A stretch of DNA of 64,000 bases, from assembly GCA_051418075.1 (NCBI GenBank), contig JBPRGG010000048.1, forward strand, positions 1 through 64,000. The letters run 5' to 3'. This document shows positions 53,118 through 62,164 of this stretch, piece by piece (position 1 is the stretch's first letter; every line of letters begins with the position of its first letter). The notes beneath the pieces are model-generated. The model saw nothing but the letters and a program-made list of their open reading frames with translations, was not told where the DNA came from and did not search any database. Origin of the DNA: JBPRGG01 sp051418075. Its GTDB lineage: Bacteria > Bacteroidota > Bacteroidia > Cytophagales > Cyclobacteriaceae. The translations under genes and the position numbers were made by a program.

Positions 53118-54109
53118 AACAAATTTCTGGATACACGATCACTGTAAAAGGTCACCCTTAGGGTCAGCTCATGACTGCCGCCGGAATAAATGCCGATATC
53201 ACTGATGGGCAGATCATAATTGTAGCCAAACATAATGGCTTCACTCAGCCTGAAACCGGCCATAAAAGCCACTGATTGATCAAGTTGATAGCCTAAACCA
53301 CCCCAGAACAATTCCCTGAATTTCAGGCGGGAAGAAAAGGTCGTAGCGTTGGCCTGGTTATTTACAATCAGATTAAAGGCTGGTTGCCAGGTGTATTCTT
53401 TCCCAAATCTGATGTTAACTCCTCCGGTCAAAAAGTGAACCATACCTGCATTGTCACCCCTATTCATCCGGGTATCTATCAATCCTACCAGTTGATGTGT
53501 GGCATAGCCTAAAAAAAGCCTGTGCCCAACCAGGCTGATACCCAGGTTTAAATGCCCATTTAACTGGTCCTGATTCCGGCCCAGGTAATCCTGGTAAATC
53601 TGGTCCTGGCCCGGGGTATAAAGCATCACCTGAGATGGATCAAAACGTTGATAATTAAGACTTAAACCTGTTCCTATGGCTACTTTGTAGGTAGCACTGA
53701 AGTTATAGATCAGGGCGTAATTGGCCACCATACCATAACCATGAAAAGGCCCCATATGATCACCATTAAACATAACGCCCACCCCATGGGAAATGGCCCC
53801 TACTTCATTTTGCAATTTGTCAAAAAACCGTGGAATACTGAGTCTCAGAGTCCTTTGATCAGAAAATGTGGTTTTCAGGGCATTTAGAGTGCCACTGAAA
53901 CCGGCATAATAAGTAGTGGGAGCCAGATCAATGCCGCTCCATTGCCGTTTGAATCCGGACATCATGGTGATATTGTCTTCCATTCCGGTAAAAGCCGGAT
54001 TCAGGGCAGGTGTATTGTTGACAAACTGAGAAAATTGTAATTGCTCCTGAGCTTTTACCCAAGTCAATGGTACAAAGAAGATCAGGATAAACAGTATAGT
54101 TTTTTTCAT
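53111..54109 (-). CDS. PorP/SprF family type IX secretion-associated membrane protein
   Basis: A 332-aa outer-membrane beta-barrel with signal peptide 1-20 ('LTWVKAQ'). Family hallmarks are 'LQFSQFVNNTPALNPAFTGMEDNITMMSGFKRQWSGID' near the N-terminus, 'GHRLFLGYATHQL', 'FRELFWGGLGYQLDQSVAFMAGF' and the C-terminal strand 'GGSHELTLRVTFY'. SprF-type proteins are needed for secretion or attachment of partner proteins with type B C-terminal domains, such as the 1203-aa protein upstream. Confidence 0.92.
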   Translation of the reverse strand: MKKTILFILIFFVPLTWVKAQEQLQFSQFVNNTPALNPAFTGMEDNITMMSGFKRQWSGIDLAPTTYYAGFSGTLNALKTTFSDQRTLRLSIPRFFDKLQNEVGAISHGVGVMFNGDHMGPFHGYGMVANYALIYNFSATYKVAIGTGLSLNYQRFDPSQVMLYTPGQDQIYQDYLGRNQDQLNGHLNLGISLVGHRLFLGYATHQLVGLIDTRMNRGDNAGMVHFLTGGVNIRFGKEYTWQPAFNLIVNNQANATTFSSRLKFRELFWGGLGYQLDQSVAFMAGFRLSEAIMFGYNYDLPISDIGIYSGGSHELTLRVTFYSDRVSRNLLW

Positions 54110-54138
54110 AGTTAATGTGGTTTAGTATTCCCTAAAAC

Positions 54139-57100
54139 CTATCTCAAAACAGAGATACTACCGGTTTTTGGGGGCTGACCATCGGCCAGATCTATTACAT
54201 AATAATAAGTTCCGGCCGGCAGCAAAGCACCCTGCCAGGTTCCATCCCATTCCTGCAGGTAACCGATGGAGGAAAATACCTTATTCCCCCATCGATTGAA
54301 CACCTCCACTTTGCAATCAGAACAATTTTGAATTATTTCAATTTTCCAGGTGTCATTGATATCATCCCCATTTGGCGTAATAGCAGACTGGAAAATTTCA
54401 TCCTGACCCGGAAGGATTTCAATAAAAAACTCCTGCAGTACAAACGCCCCAGATTGGTCTTCCAACCTCAGGATGACCTGGTATTGGTTGCCGGCCAAAG
54501 GCGGGGCCGTTCCGGTTAATATAGTGTTATTATTTTCTGTTTCCAGTTCCAGCCATTCGGGTATATTTACTGCGGTAATGCTCAGTTGGTCACCTGTGTC
54601 AGGATCAGCACCCACAATTTCATAGGTAAATTCCGCATTTTCCTCCACCGTCAGTTCCGGAGTACTGGTGAATACCGGTGGTTGATTTACCGGCAGTACC
54701 TCCAAAATGAAATCTTGCTGATCCACCGCCCCTGAATCATCTTCCACTTTTAGTTCAATGGTGTAGTCTCCCCCTGCATCGGCTGGAACATTTCCTTCTA
54801 ATACAGCTGTACCAGCATTCTGGTCCTGGATGGTCAGCCACTCAGGAATTAATATCGCTTCAATTATTAATTTTTCATTGGTATCAGGATCTGTTACCTG
54901 GATCAGATAACGGTATGGATCTCCTTCATTTACCTGTGTGATGGGTGTACTGCTAAATTGGGGTGGATCATTCACATTGATTACCTCCAGTTGAAATTGT
55001 TGTTCTACCTTAAGATTTTCACTATCAGCAACTTGCAAAGTAATCTGATAAATCCCTATATCATCATTGGTGGGCTGTCCTTCCAGTAGAGCCTGAGCAT
55101 CTCCCTGATCGGTCAAATTTAACCAATCCGGTAAATTACTGGCGGTGATGCTCAATTGATCCACGGAATTAGGATCAGAGGCGGTAATTACATACTGATA
55201 AAGATCATCCTGGTAAACCACCAGCAGGGGTTCACTGGTAAATTCCGGAGCCAGGTTGACTTTATTTACATTAATAATAAATGACTGACTATCAGATGCT
55301 AACTCCTGATCCTGTACCAATAAGTTCACCAAATGTTCTCCCAAATCATCAGGACCAGGATTTCCCGATAATGTAGCACTACCATCTCCCTGATCCTGTA
55401 ATGCCAGCCATTCCGGCAGATCAGCTTCAGCTGAAATTACCAAAATTGCATTCAGATCAGGATCAATAGCTGTGACCGGGTAGGTGTAAAGCTGACCCTG
55501 GTCTACCTCTGTCACGGGTGTGCTGGTAAAAACAGGTGGATCATTGGTGTTGCGTACTTCAATTTCGAACTGCTGTTCAGCCAGGGCTCCGGTAGTATCA
55601 GCCACCTGTAACAGAACGGTATGTATCCCCACATCCTGGTTGAGAGGGATTCCTGAGATTAAGGCTGTACCATCTCCCTGGTCAACTAATTCCAGCCAGG
55701 CAGGAATATCTACAGCAGATATGGTCAGTTTATCCTGAATATCCGGATCATCTGTGGTAATAGTGTATTGATACAATGAATCTTCCTGAGCCTCCAGCAA
55801 AGGATCTGAGGTAAATGAAGGAGGATCATTGACTGGAATTTCAGCAATGGCAATAGAATCCGTAACCTGGCAGTTAAAACTATCGGATACAGTCACTGTG
55901 TAAACTCCCGGGCAAAGATCTGTCAATTGATCTGATACTTCCTGGTTAGACCACAGGAATTGATATCCGGGGGTGCCATTGAAAGGTGTCACCTTCACTG
56001 ATCCATTACACAAGTCTTCTTCGGCATCCTGAACAGGATCAAAAACCAGGCTGTCAAATTTTGCCGGAGCGCCATCCCACTCAATAGCGCCCATATCAAT
56101 TTGCTGCTCAAACAGGCGGGAATTGCCCAAAAAATCCAGGGGAACCAATTCCAGGGTATCACCATCCTGGTCCTGATCCTGTTTATCCTCTGGCAGTAAT
56201 TCCATCAGGCCTGCATTGATAGCAGGTGAACATCCCAATAATCTAAAATCCTGCTGGTCAGGCTGATAAAATCTGGGATCAACCGATAAATTCTGACCCT
56301 GATCGGTCACATCCGGGGGTAAATCCCCTTCCACTATACTGTTTTTCAGTGACAGGTCAGCTTCCTGGTTGAATATCTCCTTTCCCTGACTACCGGCCAG
56401 GTTTCCCCATAAAATGCTGTTGATGATCCTGGTTTGGTTCAGACCGGCAGTTCCTTCAGCATGAACAGCTCCGCCATCGCCGGGAGTGGTATTACCATAA
56501 AAGGTGCAATTGATCACATCTACTGTACAGGTTCCACCGCCGGATACGGATGAAGTGGTAGCCAGGGCACCTCCCTTTGACTGTGCCTGGTTCTGGTTAA
56601 AAACACAGTTAAACAGGGTATAGCTACCATTACCTCCTTGAGAACCCCGCAGATAAATTGCTCCGCCTTCTGATTCACGGAATTCATTGCTTCCATCAGA
56701 TACATTACCGGAAAAATAACAACGACTAATCAGGTCATCGGAAATCCCATCAAAACTAGCCCGGGCAAATATGGCCCCACCCTGGCCACCACTGGTGTTA
56801 TTGATAAATCGGCTGTTTTTAATAACTGAATTTGAACTGCCTGATGTATTTCTAAAATATACTGATCCTCCCTGCCCCTCGGATTGGTTATTTTCAAACA
56901 AACAACTGTCAACTACAAATGAAATTTGATTTCCAAAAGTAGAACAGGAAAACGCACCTCCCCCAAATCCGCCATTAAAGTTATTCCTGAAAATGCAACC
57001 TAATATTTGTGTTGACATTAGTTGATCAGACGAACCTACTAATACTACTGCACCGCCACTACTTACTGATCTTAATGAAGATTTGTTGTCCTCAAATATG

Positions 57101-57750
57101 CATTGGCTAATAATTGACTGGTTGGAACCACTTATATGATTGTATATGGCCAGGGCACCACCACCTCCGCCATAATTTAGCCGGAATAAACATTGGGAGA
57201 TTTGGATGGCATTGGTTTGGTTTGTTTCAGCTGTCACAAACATTCCCCCGCCAAAAGTATCAAAAAAGTCAGCACCAGGAGTGTTCTCCGGGTCATCAGC
57301 AAAGCCATGTTCAATGACAAAGCCATCCAGCCGGGTATTTGCACTGGAATTGATTGCAGTCACTACCGAAAAGGCATTATCTGTACTGTCGGCCGGATCA
57401 CCAATATTACCACTGAGAATGGTTTGACGAGCTTCCCAATCCCGCTGCTCCAGTTGATTTTCATTGCCAGCGAATCCCCCATAAACCTGAACATCGGAAG
57501 GAATTTCAAAGGCTATTAATTTTTGTTCCCGGCTACAGGGATTACATTCAGTGGGAATATACATGCCTTCGGCCACCCAGATCTGGTCTCCGGGCTGGGC
57601 TACAGCCAAAGCATCCTGCAAATTAACAAAGGCATCGGTCCAGGAGGTACCGACATTGGCACCAGTGGCATCCTGATCTACATAGATCTGACCAAAGCAA
57701 GGTAGGACCCTAATTAGGGTAATTATTAAAAGCCAGTGCAGCTTTTTCAT
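54139..57750 (-). CDS. Giant secreted protein with beta-helix, cadherin-like repeats and type B T9SS C-terminal domain
   Basis: A 1203-aa protein. After a signal peptide (1-20) comes a right-handed beta-helix/polymorphic repeat region (about 25-560: 'GGGGALAIYN', 'GGAVVLVGS', 'GGAIYLRGS' units). A linker follows ('GVYTVTVSDSFNCQVTDSIAI'), then about five He_PIG/cadherin-like repeats (about 640-1110, each with 'PPxFTSxP' and 'DPD...L.I.A..IPEWL'). The end is a gliding-motility-associated CTD ('ITPNGDDINDTWKIEII...VFNRWGNKVF...WDGTWQG') recognised by the type IX machinery. It is likely a surface adhesin. The downstream genes are its PorP/SprF and OmpA partners. Confidence 0.92.
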   Translation of the reverse strand: MKKLHWLLIITLIRVLPCFGQIYVDQDATGANVGTSWTDAFVNLQDALAVAQPGDQIWVAEGMYIPTECNPCSREQKLIAFEIPSDVQVYGGFAGNENQLEQRDWEARQTILSGNIGDPADSTDNAFSVVTAINSSANTRLDGFVIEHGFADDPENTPGADFFDTFGGGMFVTAETNQTNAIQISQCLFRLNYGGGGGALAIYNHISGSNQSIISQCIFEDNKSSLRSVSSGGAVVLVGSSDQLMSTQILGCIFRNNFNGGFGGGAFSCSTFGNQISFVVDSCLFENNQSEGQGGSVYFRNTSGSSNSVIKNSRFINNTSGGQGGAIFARASFDGISDDLISRCYFSGNVSDGSNEFRESEGGAIYLRGSQGGNGSYTLFNCVFNQNQAQSKGGALATTSSVSGGGTCTVDVINCTFYGNTTPGDGGAVHAEGTAGLNQTRIINSILWGNLAGSQGKEIFNQEADLSLKNSIVEGDLPPDVTDQGQNLSVDPRFYQPDQQDFRLLGCSPAINAGLMELLPEDKQDQDQDGDTLELVPLDFLGNSRLFEQQIDMGAIEWDGAPAKFDSLVFDPVQDAEEDLCNGSVKVTPFNGTPGYQFLWSNQEVSDQLTDLCPGVYTVTVSDSFNCQVTDSIAIAEIPVNDPPSFTSDPLLEAQEDSLYQYTITTDDPDIQDKLTISAVDIPAWLELVDQGDGTALISGIPLNQDVGIHTVLLQVADTTGALAEQQFEIEVRNTNDPPVFTSTPVTEVDQGQLYTYPVTAIDPDLNAILVISAEADLPEWLALQDQGDGSATLSGNPGPDDLGEHLVNLLVQDQELASDSQSFIINVNKVNLAPEFTSEPLLVVYQDDLYQYVITASDPNSVDQLSITASNLPDWLNLTDQGDAQALLEGQPTNDDIGIYQITLQVADSENLKVEQQFQLEVINVNDPPQFSSTPITQVNEGDPYRYLIQVTDPDTNEKLIIEAILIPEWLTIQDQNAGTAVLEGNVPADAGGDYTIELKVEDDSGAVDQQDFILEVLPVNQPPVFTSTPELTVEENAEFTYEIVGADPDTGDQLSITAVNIPEWLELETENNNTILTGTAPPLAGNQYQVILRLEDQSGAFVLQEFFIEILPGQDEIFQSAITPNGDDINDTWKIEIIQNCSDCKVEVFNRWGNKVFSSIGYLQEWDGTWQGALLPAGTYYYVIDLADGQPPKTGSISVLR

Positions 57751-57839
57751 GGTTTATTCAGGTTGATATGATTCTGCCTTACACAAATTTAACCTGAGCC
57801 ATGATCCTGCACATCGGGATAATCCCTTTATTTGGTAAA

Positions 57840-57885
57840 TCAGGGAAAACCCTGAGTTAATGATCAAATTAGCTGAAAGTCAGCT
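57840..57885 (-). terminator. Possible hairpin terminator after the response regulator
   Basis: Two small hairpins lie in the gap: AGCTGA/TCAGCT (57871-57885) and TCAGGG-AAAA-CCCTGA (57840-57855). On the minus strand the second is followed by TTTACC. Weak T-tract, so tentative. Confidence 0.35.
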
Positions 57886-57891
57886 GACTGT

Positions 57892-58533
57892 TTATTTTAC
57901 CAATCCTTTTTCCACAGCTACCCTGACCAGACCAGCGGTATTACGTACATTGAATTTCTGCAATAAGTGCTGTCGATGGGTTTCCACTGTTTTTTCAGAA
58001 ATAAAAAGCTTTTGCGCGATCTCTGTAGTGGTATGTTCCTGAATGATCAGGGCGATGATCTCCTTTTCCCGGCGGGTAAGCTTGGGTAACCCTTTAATCA
58101 ACCCAGGTTTGGTTCCTGGAATGAGGGAAGAAAAATAGGTATCTTTGATTTGATCAGAAAAGTAGGTCTGTCCCTGGTGAATAGCGGTTACCGCTTCAAT
58201 CAGTTTATCCTTGCCCGCATTTTTCAAAATAAATCCTGAAGCGCCATTTTTAATCATGTTGGCAATCAGGCTGACCTCATCATGCATGGTCAGGGTCAGT
58301 ATCTTTACCGGGATTTTATCTTTCTTTATAGCCTTGCAAACCTCCACTCCGTCCATTTCCGGCATATTGATATCCAGCACAATCAGGTCCGGCAGGCATT
58401 CAAGAATCAATTCCAGGGCTTCTTTTCCATTAGAGGCTTCCCCGATGATCTCCATTTTATCATCGTCCTGTAGCATAGCTTTGATCCCATCCCGCATCAT
58501 TTTATGATCATCCGCTATCACTATCCTGATCAT
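57892..58533 (-). CDS. NarL/FixJ family response regulator
   Basis: A 213-aa two-domain DNA-binding response regulator. The receiver (1-120) has the acidic pair D8-D9, phospho-acceptor D54 in 'LIVLDINMPEMDG', and Lys in 'FILKNAGK'. The C-terminal LuxR-type helix-turn-helix is 'LPKLTRREKEIIALIIQEHTTTEIAQKLFISEKTVETHRQHLLQKF'. It overlaps the histidine kinase gene by 4 bases and is its cognate partner. Regulon unknown; the adjacent T9SS cassette is a possible target. Confidence 0.95.
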   Translation of the reverse strand: MIRIVIADDHKMMRDGIKAMLQDDDKMEIIGEASNGKEALELILECLPDLIVLDINMPEMDGVEVCKAIKKDKIPVKILTLTMHDEVSLIANMIKNGASGFILKNAGKDKLIEAVTAIHQGQTYFSDQIKDTYFSSLIPGTKPGLIKGLPKLTRREKEIIALIIQEHTTTEIAQKLFISEKTVETHRQHLLQKFNVRNTAGLVRVAVEKGLVK

Positions 58534-60551
58534 GCCTGTTGTTTTAATTTCAACTCATATTGAACCGGTATTTCCACCTGGATACTGGTACCATGTCCCG
58601 GCTCTGAATGGATGGTGACTTTTCCATTCAGATACTGTACCCGGGATTCAAAATTCTTCAGCCCAATTCCTCCCGCACGAATGGCTTCTTTTACATTAAA
58701 TCCTAAGCCATCATCTTCTACCGTAATGGTAATCGTTTGCTCCACCTGCATCAGTTGCATGATCACCTGACGGGCTCTGGCGTGTTTTATGATGTTGTTG
58801 AGTGACTCCTGAACCAGGCGGTAAATGGTTATTTCTGATACTTCATTTAACCTTTGTTCCAGGCCAAAACATTGAAAATCTATCTGAAGATCATAAGCAT
58901 TTCCAGTCTTCAGGCACAGATCCTGTAACGCTTCCACCAATCCCAGTTTCAACAATGTGCCAGGCATCATGTTATGGGCAATTTTTCTCACCTCCTGGCA
59001 GGCTTCATCCAGCATGTGATTGGCTGCCATAAAAGCATCTCCCTGCTTAAACTGGACCAGTGATGGGCTCAAACGACTGAACTGATTTTGTACCGTACTT
59101 AATAAAACCCCTAATCCATCATGCAGATCCTGGGCTATACGCTTTCTTTCACTTTCCTGTCCTGCAATCATGGCATCCAGGGCCATTAATTTCTGATTTT
59201 TTTCCAGTTCCAGGACCTTCTGGCGATTGATTTCCTCATTTTTCAGGGCCAGCAACTCCCGGGATCGCAATTTTTGCCGGTAATTCCCAATAATCAATAT
59301 GATGACCAGGATCAATAAGACGGATCCTCCGATAAATGTATTTTTAAGGGTTCGTTGCTGCAGCAATTCTGCCTGCTGGATCAGCCCGTCCTGATAGAGT
59401 AGTTGAATTTCCTGCTCTTTTTTTTCAGTTTCATAACGGGCTTGCAGTTCATTGATCTGCCTGGTGGTTTCTTCATTCAAAATACTATCCTTTACCTCAA
59501 TATATTTCTGCTGATATTGATAGGCCAATTGATAATTACCCGAACCGGCATAAGCCTGCGAAGCATAATAATATCCATCCCTTAATTCAGGACGTGCCCC
59601 AATCTGATCAGAAATTATAATTCCTTGCTTCAAATTTTCCAGGGACTTATCCATTTGACCCATTTGATTAAATGCTGCTCCCAGCTTGATCAGGCTGGAG
59701 GCGATTTCTTTCTTCTGGCCCAGTTTTTCCCTGATATTCAGTGCTTTTTGGTGACTGGCAATAGCCTCCTGGTAATTTCCCTTCTGGCTATGGATCAGAC
59801 CCAAATTTTCCAGCTGGTAGGCCACTCCCCATTCATTTTCCAGTTCCTGATCCAGGGCCAGTGCTTTTTGATAATTTATCAATGCCTCATCATATTCCTT
59901 CATTTGAGCATAAACATTCCCAATATTGGTATAACAATCCGCCTGATCAATTTTGGCCTGCAGGTATTCGAAAATGGGCAATGCTTTATGATAATTTTGC
60001 AGGGCATCCTGATTTTTTCCCAGGTTTTTATATATTATCCCAATACTGTTCAAGGTAGTAGCGATCATATACTGATCATCTTCCCCCTCATAAATTCGCA
60101 AAATCCTCAAATAGGTACTCAGACTATGTTCAAAACGACCCTGAAAACTATAAATGACAGCCATATGGTATAATCCACTGGCTACTTTGATGGAATCGCC
60201 CTGGTCCCGGAAATAGTTGTTGTGCTGGGTTAAATGGCGCAGGGCTTCCTGATAATTCCCCTCCAAACGTCCCATTACACCATAATAGAAATGTACTTTC
60301 ATCAAACCGGGTTCATAATTTAGTTCCCGGGACAGATCCTGAGCCTGATCGGCAAAACCACGGGCTTTTGACAGCAGGGTACGGCTTTTCAGATGTTCCC
60401 AGGTCAGTCTAAATAGAGTTAATACCCGGTTGGTGTCAGCCTGAGAAAGTTCAAGCTGGTGTATTAAACTATCAATTTTTGTCTGGTTCTGACTTCGGGC
60501 CTGAAATGACCACAAAATGATGAGCAATAAAAAGACAACAAGCGCTTTCAT
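58530..60551 (-). CDS. TPR-containing histidine kinase (HisKA_3 type)
   Basis: A 673-aa sensor kinase. After a signal peptide (1-20) it has about six TPR units in the periplasm (about 35-350, e.g. 'ADCYTNIGNVYAQMKEYDEALINYQKAL'), a helix at about 405-425 and a coiled linker. A HisKA_3 domain follows with H477 in 'ERKRIAQDLHDGLGVLLSTVQNQFSRL', then a HATPase domain ('EVSEITIYRLVQESLNNIIKHA', 'ITVEDDGLGFN', 'GIGLKNFESRV'). TPR sensors of this type are common in Bacteroidota. The signal is unknown. Confidence 0.94.
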   Translation of the reverse strand: MKALVVFLLLIILWSFQARSQNQTKIDSLIHQLELSQADTNRVLTLFRLTWEHLKSRTLLSKARGFADQAQDLSRELNYEPGLMKVHFYYGVMGRLEGNYQEALRHLTQHNNYFRDQGDSIKVASGLYHMAVIYSFQGRFEHSLSTYLRILRIYEGEDDQYMIATTLNSIGIIYKNLGKNQDALQNYHKALPIFEYLQAKIDQADCYTNIGNVYAQMKEYDEALINYQKALALDQELENEWGVAYQLENLGLIHSQKGNYQEAIASHQKALNIREKLGQKKEIASSLIKLGAAFNQMGQMDKSLENLKQGIIISDQIGARPELRDGYYYASQAYAGSGNYQLAYQYQQKYIEVKDSILNEETTRQINELQARYETEKKEQEIQLLYQDGLIQQAELLQQRTLKNTFIGGSVLLILVIILIIGNYRQKLRSRELLALKNEEINRQKVLELEKNQKLMALDAMIAGQESERKRIAQDLHDGLGVLLSTVQNQFSRLSPSLVQFKQGDAFMAANHMLDEACQEVRKIAHNMMPGTLLKLGLVEALQDLCLKTGNAYDLQIDFQCFGLEQRLNEVSEITIYRLVQESLNNIIKHARARQVIMQLMQVEQTITITVEDDGLGFNVKEAIRAGGIGLKNFESRVQYLNGKVTIHSEPGHGTSIQVEIPVQYELKLKQQA

Positions 60552-60655
60552 GTTTTATCACAATTTAATATAAAATTACACAAAAAGCACCTAATACCGA
60601 ACTAAATCAACACGAAATAGCCATTTTAAAAAATAAAACACATGGAAGTATTTGG

Positions 60656-61333
60656 TTATTGATTTAAATAAAAAGCCGAGCCAACCTGTATCACGTGCCG
60701 GAAATCCTGTCCTATATTTTCTGCCCGATATTGCAGCCCTACTTCCAACTTGGTTTTCCGGGAAAAATACCAGCCCAGGCCACAGTAAACCCGGTTTTCA
60801 CCCATCGCTACCTGGCTGTTGAACGAAAACAATACTTCATTGGACAGGATCAGATAAGTCTCCCCCGGGTCCAATTGTTCTCCTGTCAGGGGAAAGTCAT
60901 AGCTGGCCCTGTATCGCAGCCGATTGAAATAATCCTTGTTCCGGATCCTTTGTTCAGTCCTGATACGATGGCTAATCCGCCGGTCGGTAATAAAACTCAC
61001 GAAAGCATACTGCTGCATCAACCGATGTTCATAGCCGAAATCTCTTTCAAAAAAAGGCTCGGCATACCGGTACAAATAGCCGCCGCTTATCTTCTGGCCG
61101 CCAAACAAGTTTCTGGTAGCAAACAAGTGAATTTCATTGCGTTGAAGTTTAAGCTTGGTATCCTGCTCATCATAAAGATAAGTCCTTCCTACCAGTTTGG
61201 TATTAAAAGTCCATTTGGAAGAAGCAGACCAGGTATAGGAAAACTCCGGTTCCCAGAAAACAGACAGTGGAGCCTGAGCCTTCAAGCTTAAACAAATGAA
61301 GCTCAATATTAAAGTTAAAAAAATCCGCTCCAT
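60656..61333 (-). CDS. DUF2490 outer-membrane protein
   Basis: A 225-aa protein with signal peptide 1-19 ('CLSLKAQ'). Alternating hydrophobic strands and blocks such as 'WTFNTKLVGRTY', 'LFATRNLFGGQKISGGYLYRYAEPF', 'EHRLMQQYAFVSFITDRRISHRIRTEQRI' and a C-terminal aromatic strand match DUF2490 beta-barrel proteins, about 12 strands. Function unknown. It starts in the base directly after the stop of the 198-aa gene, so both are co-translated. Confidence 0.8.
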   Translation of the reverse strand: MERIFLTLILSFICLSLKAQAPLSVFWEPEFSYTWSASSKWTFNTKLVGRTYLYDEQDTKLKLQRNEIHLFATRNLFGGQKISGGYLYRYAEPFFERDFGYEHRLMQQYAFVSFITDRRISHRIRTEQRIRNKDYFNRLRYRASYDFPLTGEQLDPGETYLILSNEVLFSFNSQVAMGENRVYCGLGWYFSRKTKLEVGLQYRAENIGQDFRHVIQVGSAFYLNQ

Positions 61334-61930
61334 TTAATACAGGATATTGTCAGTTGACCGACGGTCAATCTTTTGTTTGTCAATAAGTTTCCCTGACTGA
61401 TCAAACAGAAATTCATAAGGCCCCAGCAGGGTCCGGTTTTCTATTTCGGCTACAATTTCATACCGAATGGTAAGATCATCCCAATCATTTTCTTTAAATT
61501 CTTCGATCACTTCACTGTCACTTTCCCCGGAATCTTCGGCTGAAAATTGAATTTGGGTCCTTCTGATCCGGTGACGGATATAATTTTCCGAAAAATATGC
61601 ATCCAACTTGTTGCGTATATCTTCATCTATTTTTCTAAAAGGCACCAGCTGCTCGATATCCATCAAATCTCCGCTTTCATAAAATTCCACACTGAGATAT
61701 TTGCCCTGCCAAAGGAATTTGGATTCATAGCTTGTAGTACCTCCTCCAGTCTCTTTAATATATTTCAAATTTTGCCATTGATCCCTAAAAGCTTTCAATA
61801 GGTTGTTTGATTTATCCGGCATATCAGCCACAGAAATAAATCGTTCCACTTCTACTTTCTGATCCTGACCCTGGGAAGGCCAGGAAATGATCATCCAGGC
61901 ACCTGTTAAAATTATTATCCAAAAGTTCAT
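61334..61930 (-). CDS. Secreted protein with PepSY-like pattern, partner of DUF2490 protein
   Basis: About 198 aa from the ATG at 61930, chosen because it gives a signal peptide ('IIILTGAWMIISWPSQGQ'); the frame is open for 36 more codons upstream. After it, a mixed alpha-beta protein with 'FLWQGKYLSVEFYESGDLMDIEQLV' and 'YEIVAEIENRTLLGPYEFLFDQSGKLIDKQKI', reminiscent of PepSY/BLIP-like domains; this is only weak resemblance. Its stop abuts the DUF2490 start. Confidence 0.6.
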   Translation of the reverse strand: MNFWIIILTGAWMIISWPSQGQDQKVEVERFISVADMPDKSNNLLKAFRDQWQNLKYIKETGGGTTSYESKFLWQGKYLSVEFYESGDLMDIEQLVPFRKIDEDIRNKLDAYFSENYIRHRIRRTQIQFSAEDSGESDSEVIEEFKENDWDDLTIRYEIVAEIENRTLLGPYEFLFDQSGKLIDKQKIDRRSTDNILY

Positions 61931-62164
61931 ACATGACATACGCTTCCAGGCAAAAATTGTTATTATTCTGGAAAATAAACGTAAATTTCCATATTTGGCT
62001 ATTTCTTTCACCAAAAAATCAGGCACATTGATCGCCATGGTTCCTGCATCGTTACTGTTGAGAACAAAAGACCTTTTGAATATAGCTCATTTCAATTCCA
62101 GGCCTTAAAATCATGACCCGGAATACAGATGCACCTGAAAATTAAAAAACAAGTCACTGAATAT

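Noticed and set aside
59625..60173. Open frame antisense to the TPR kinase
   Set aside because: Arises from the repetitive TPR coding sequence; hydrophobic translation with no homologue-like pattern.
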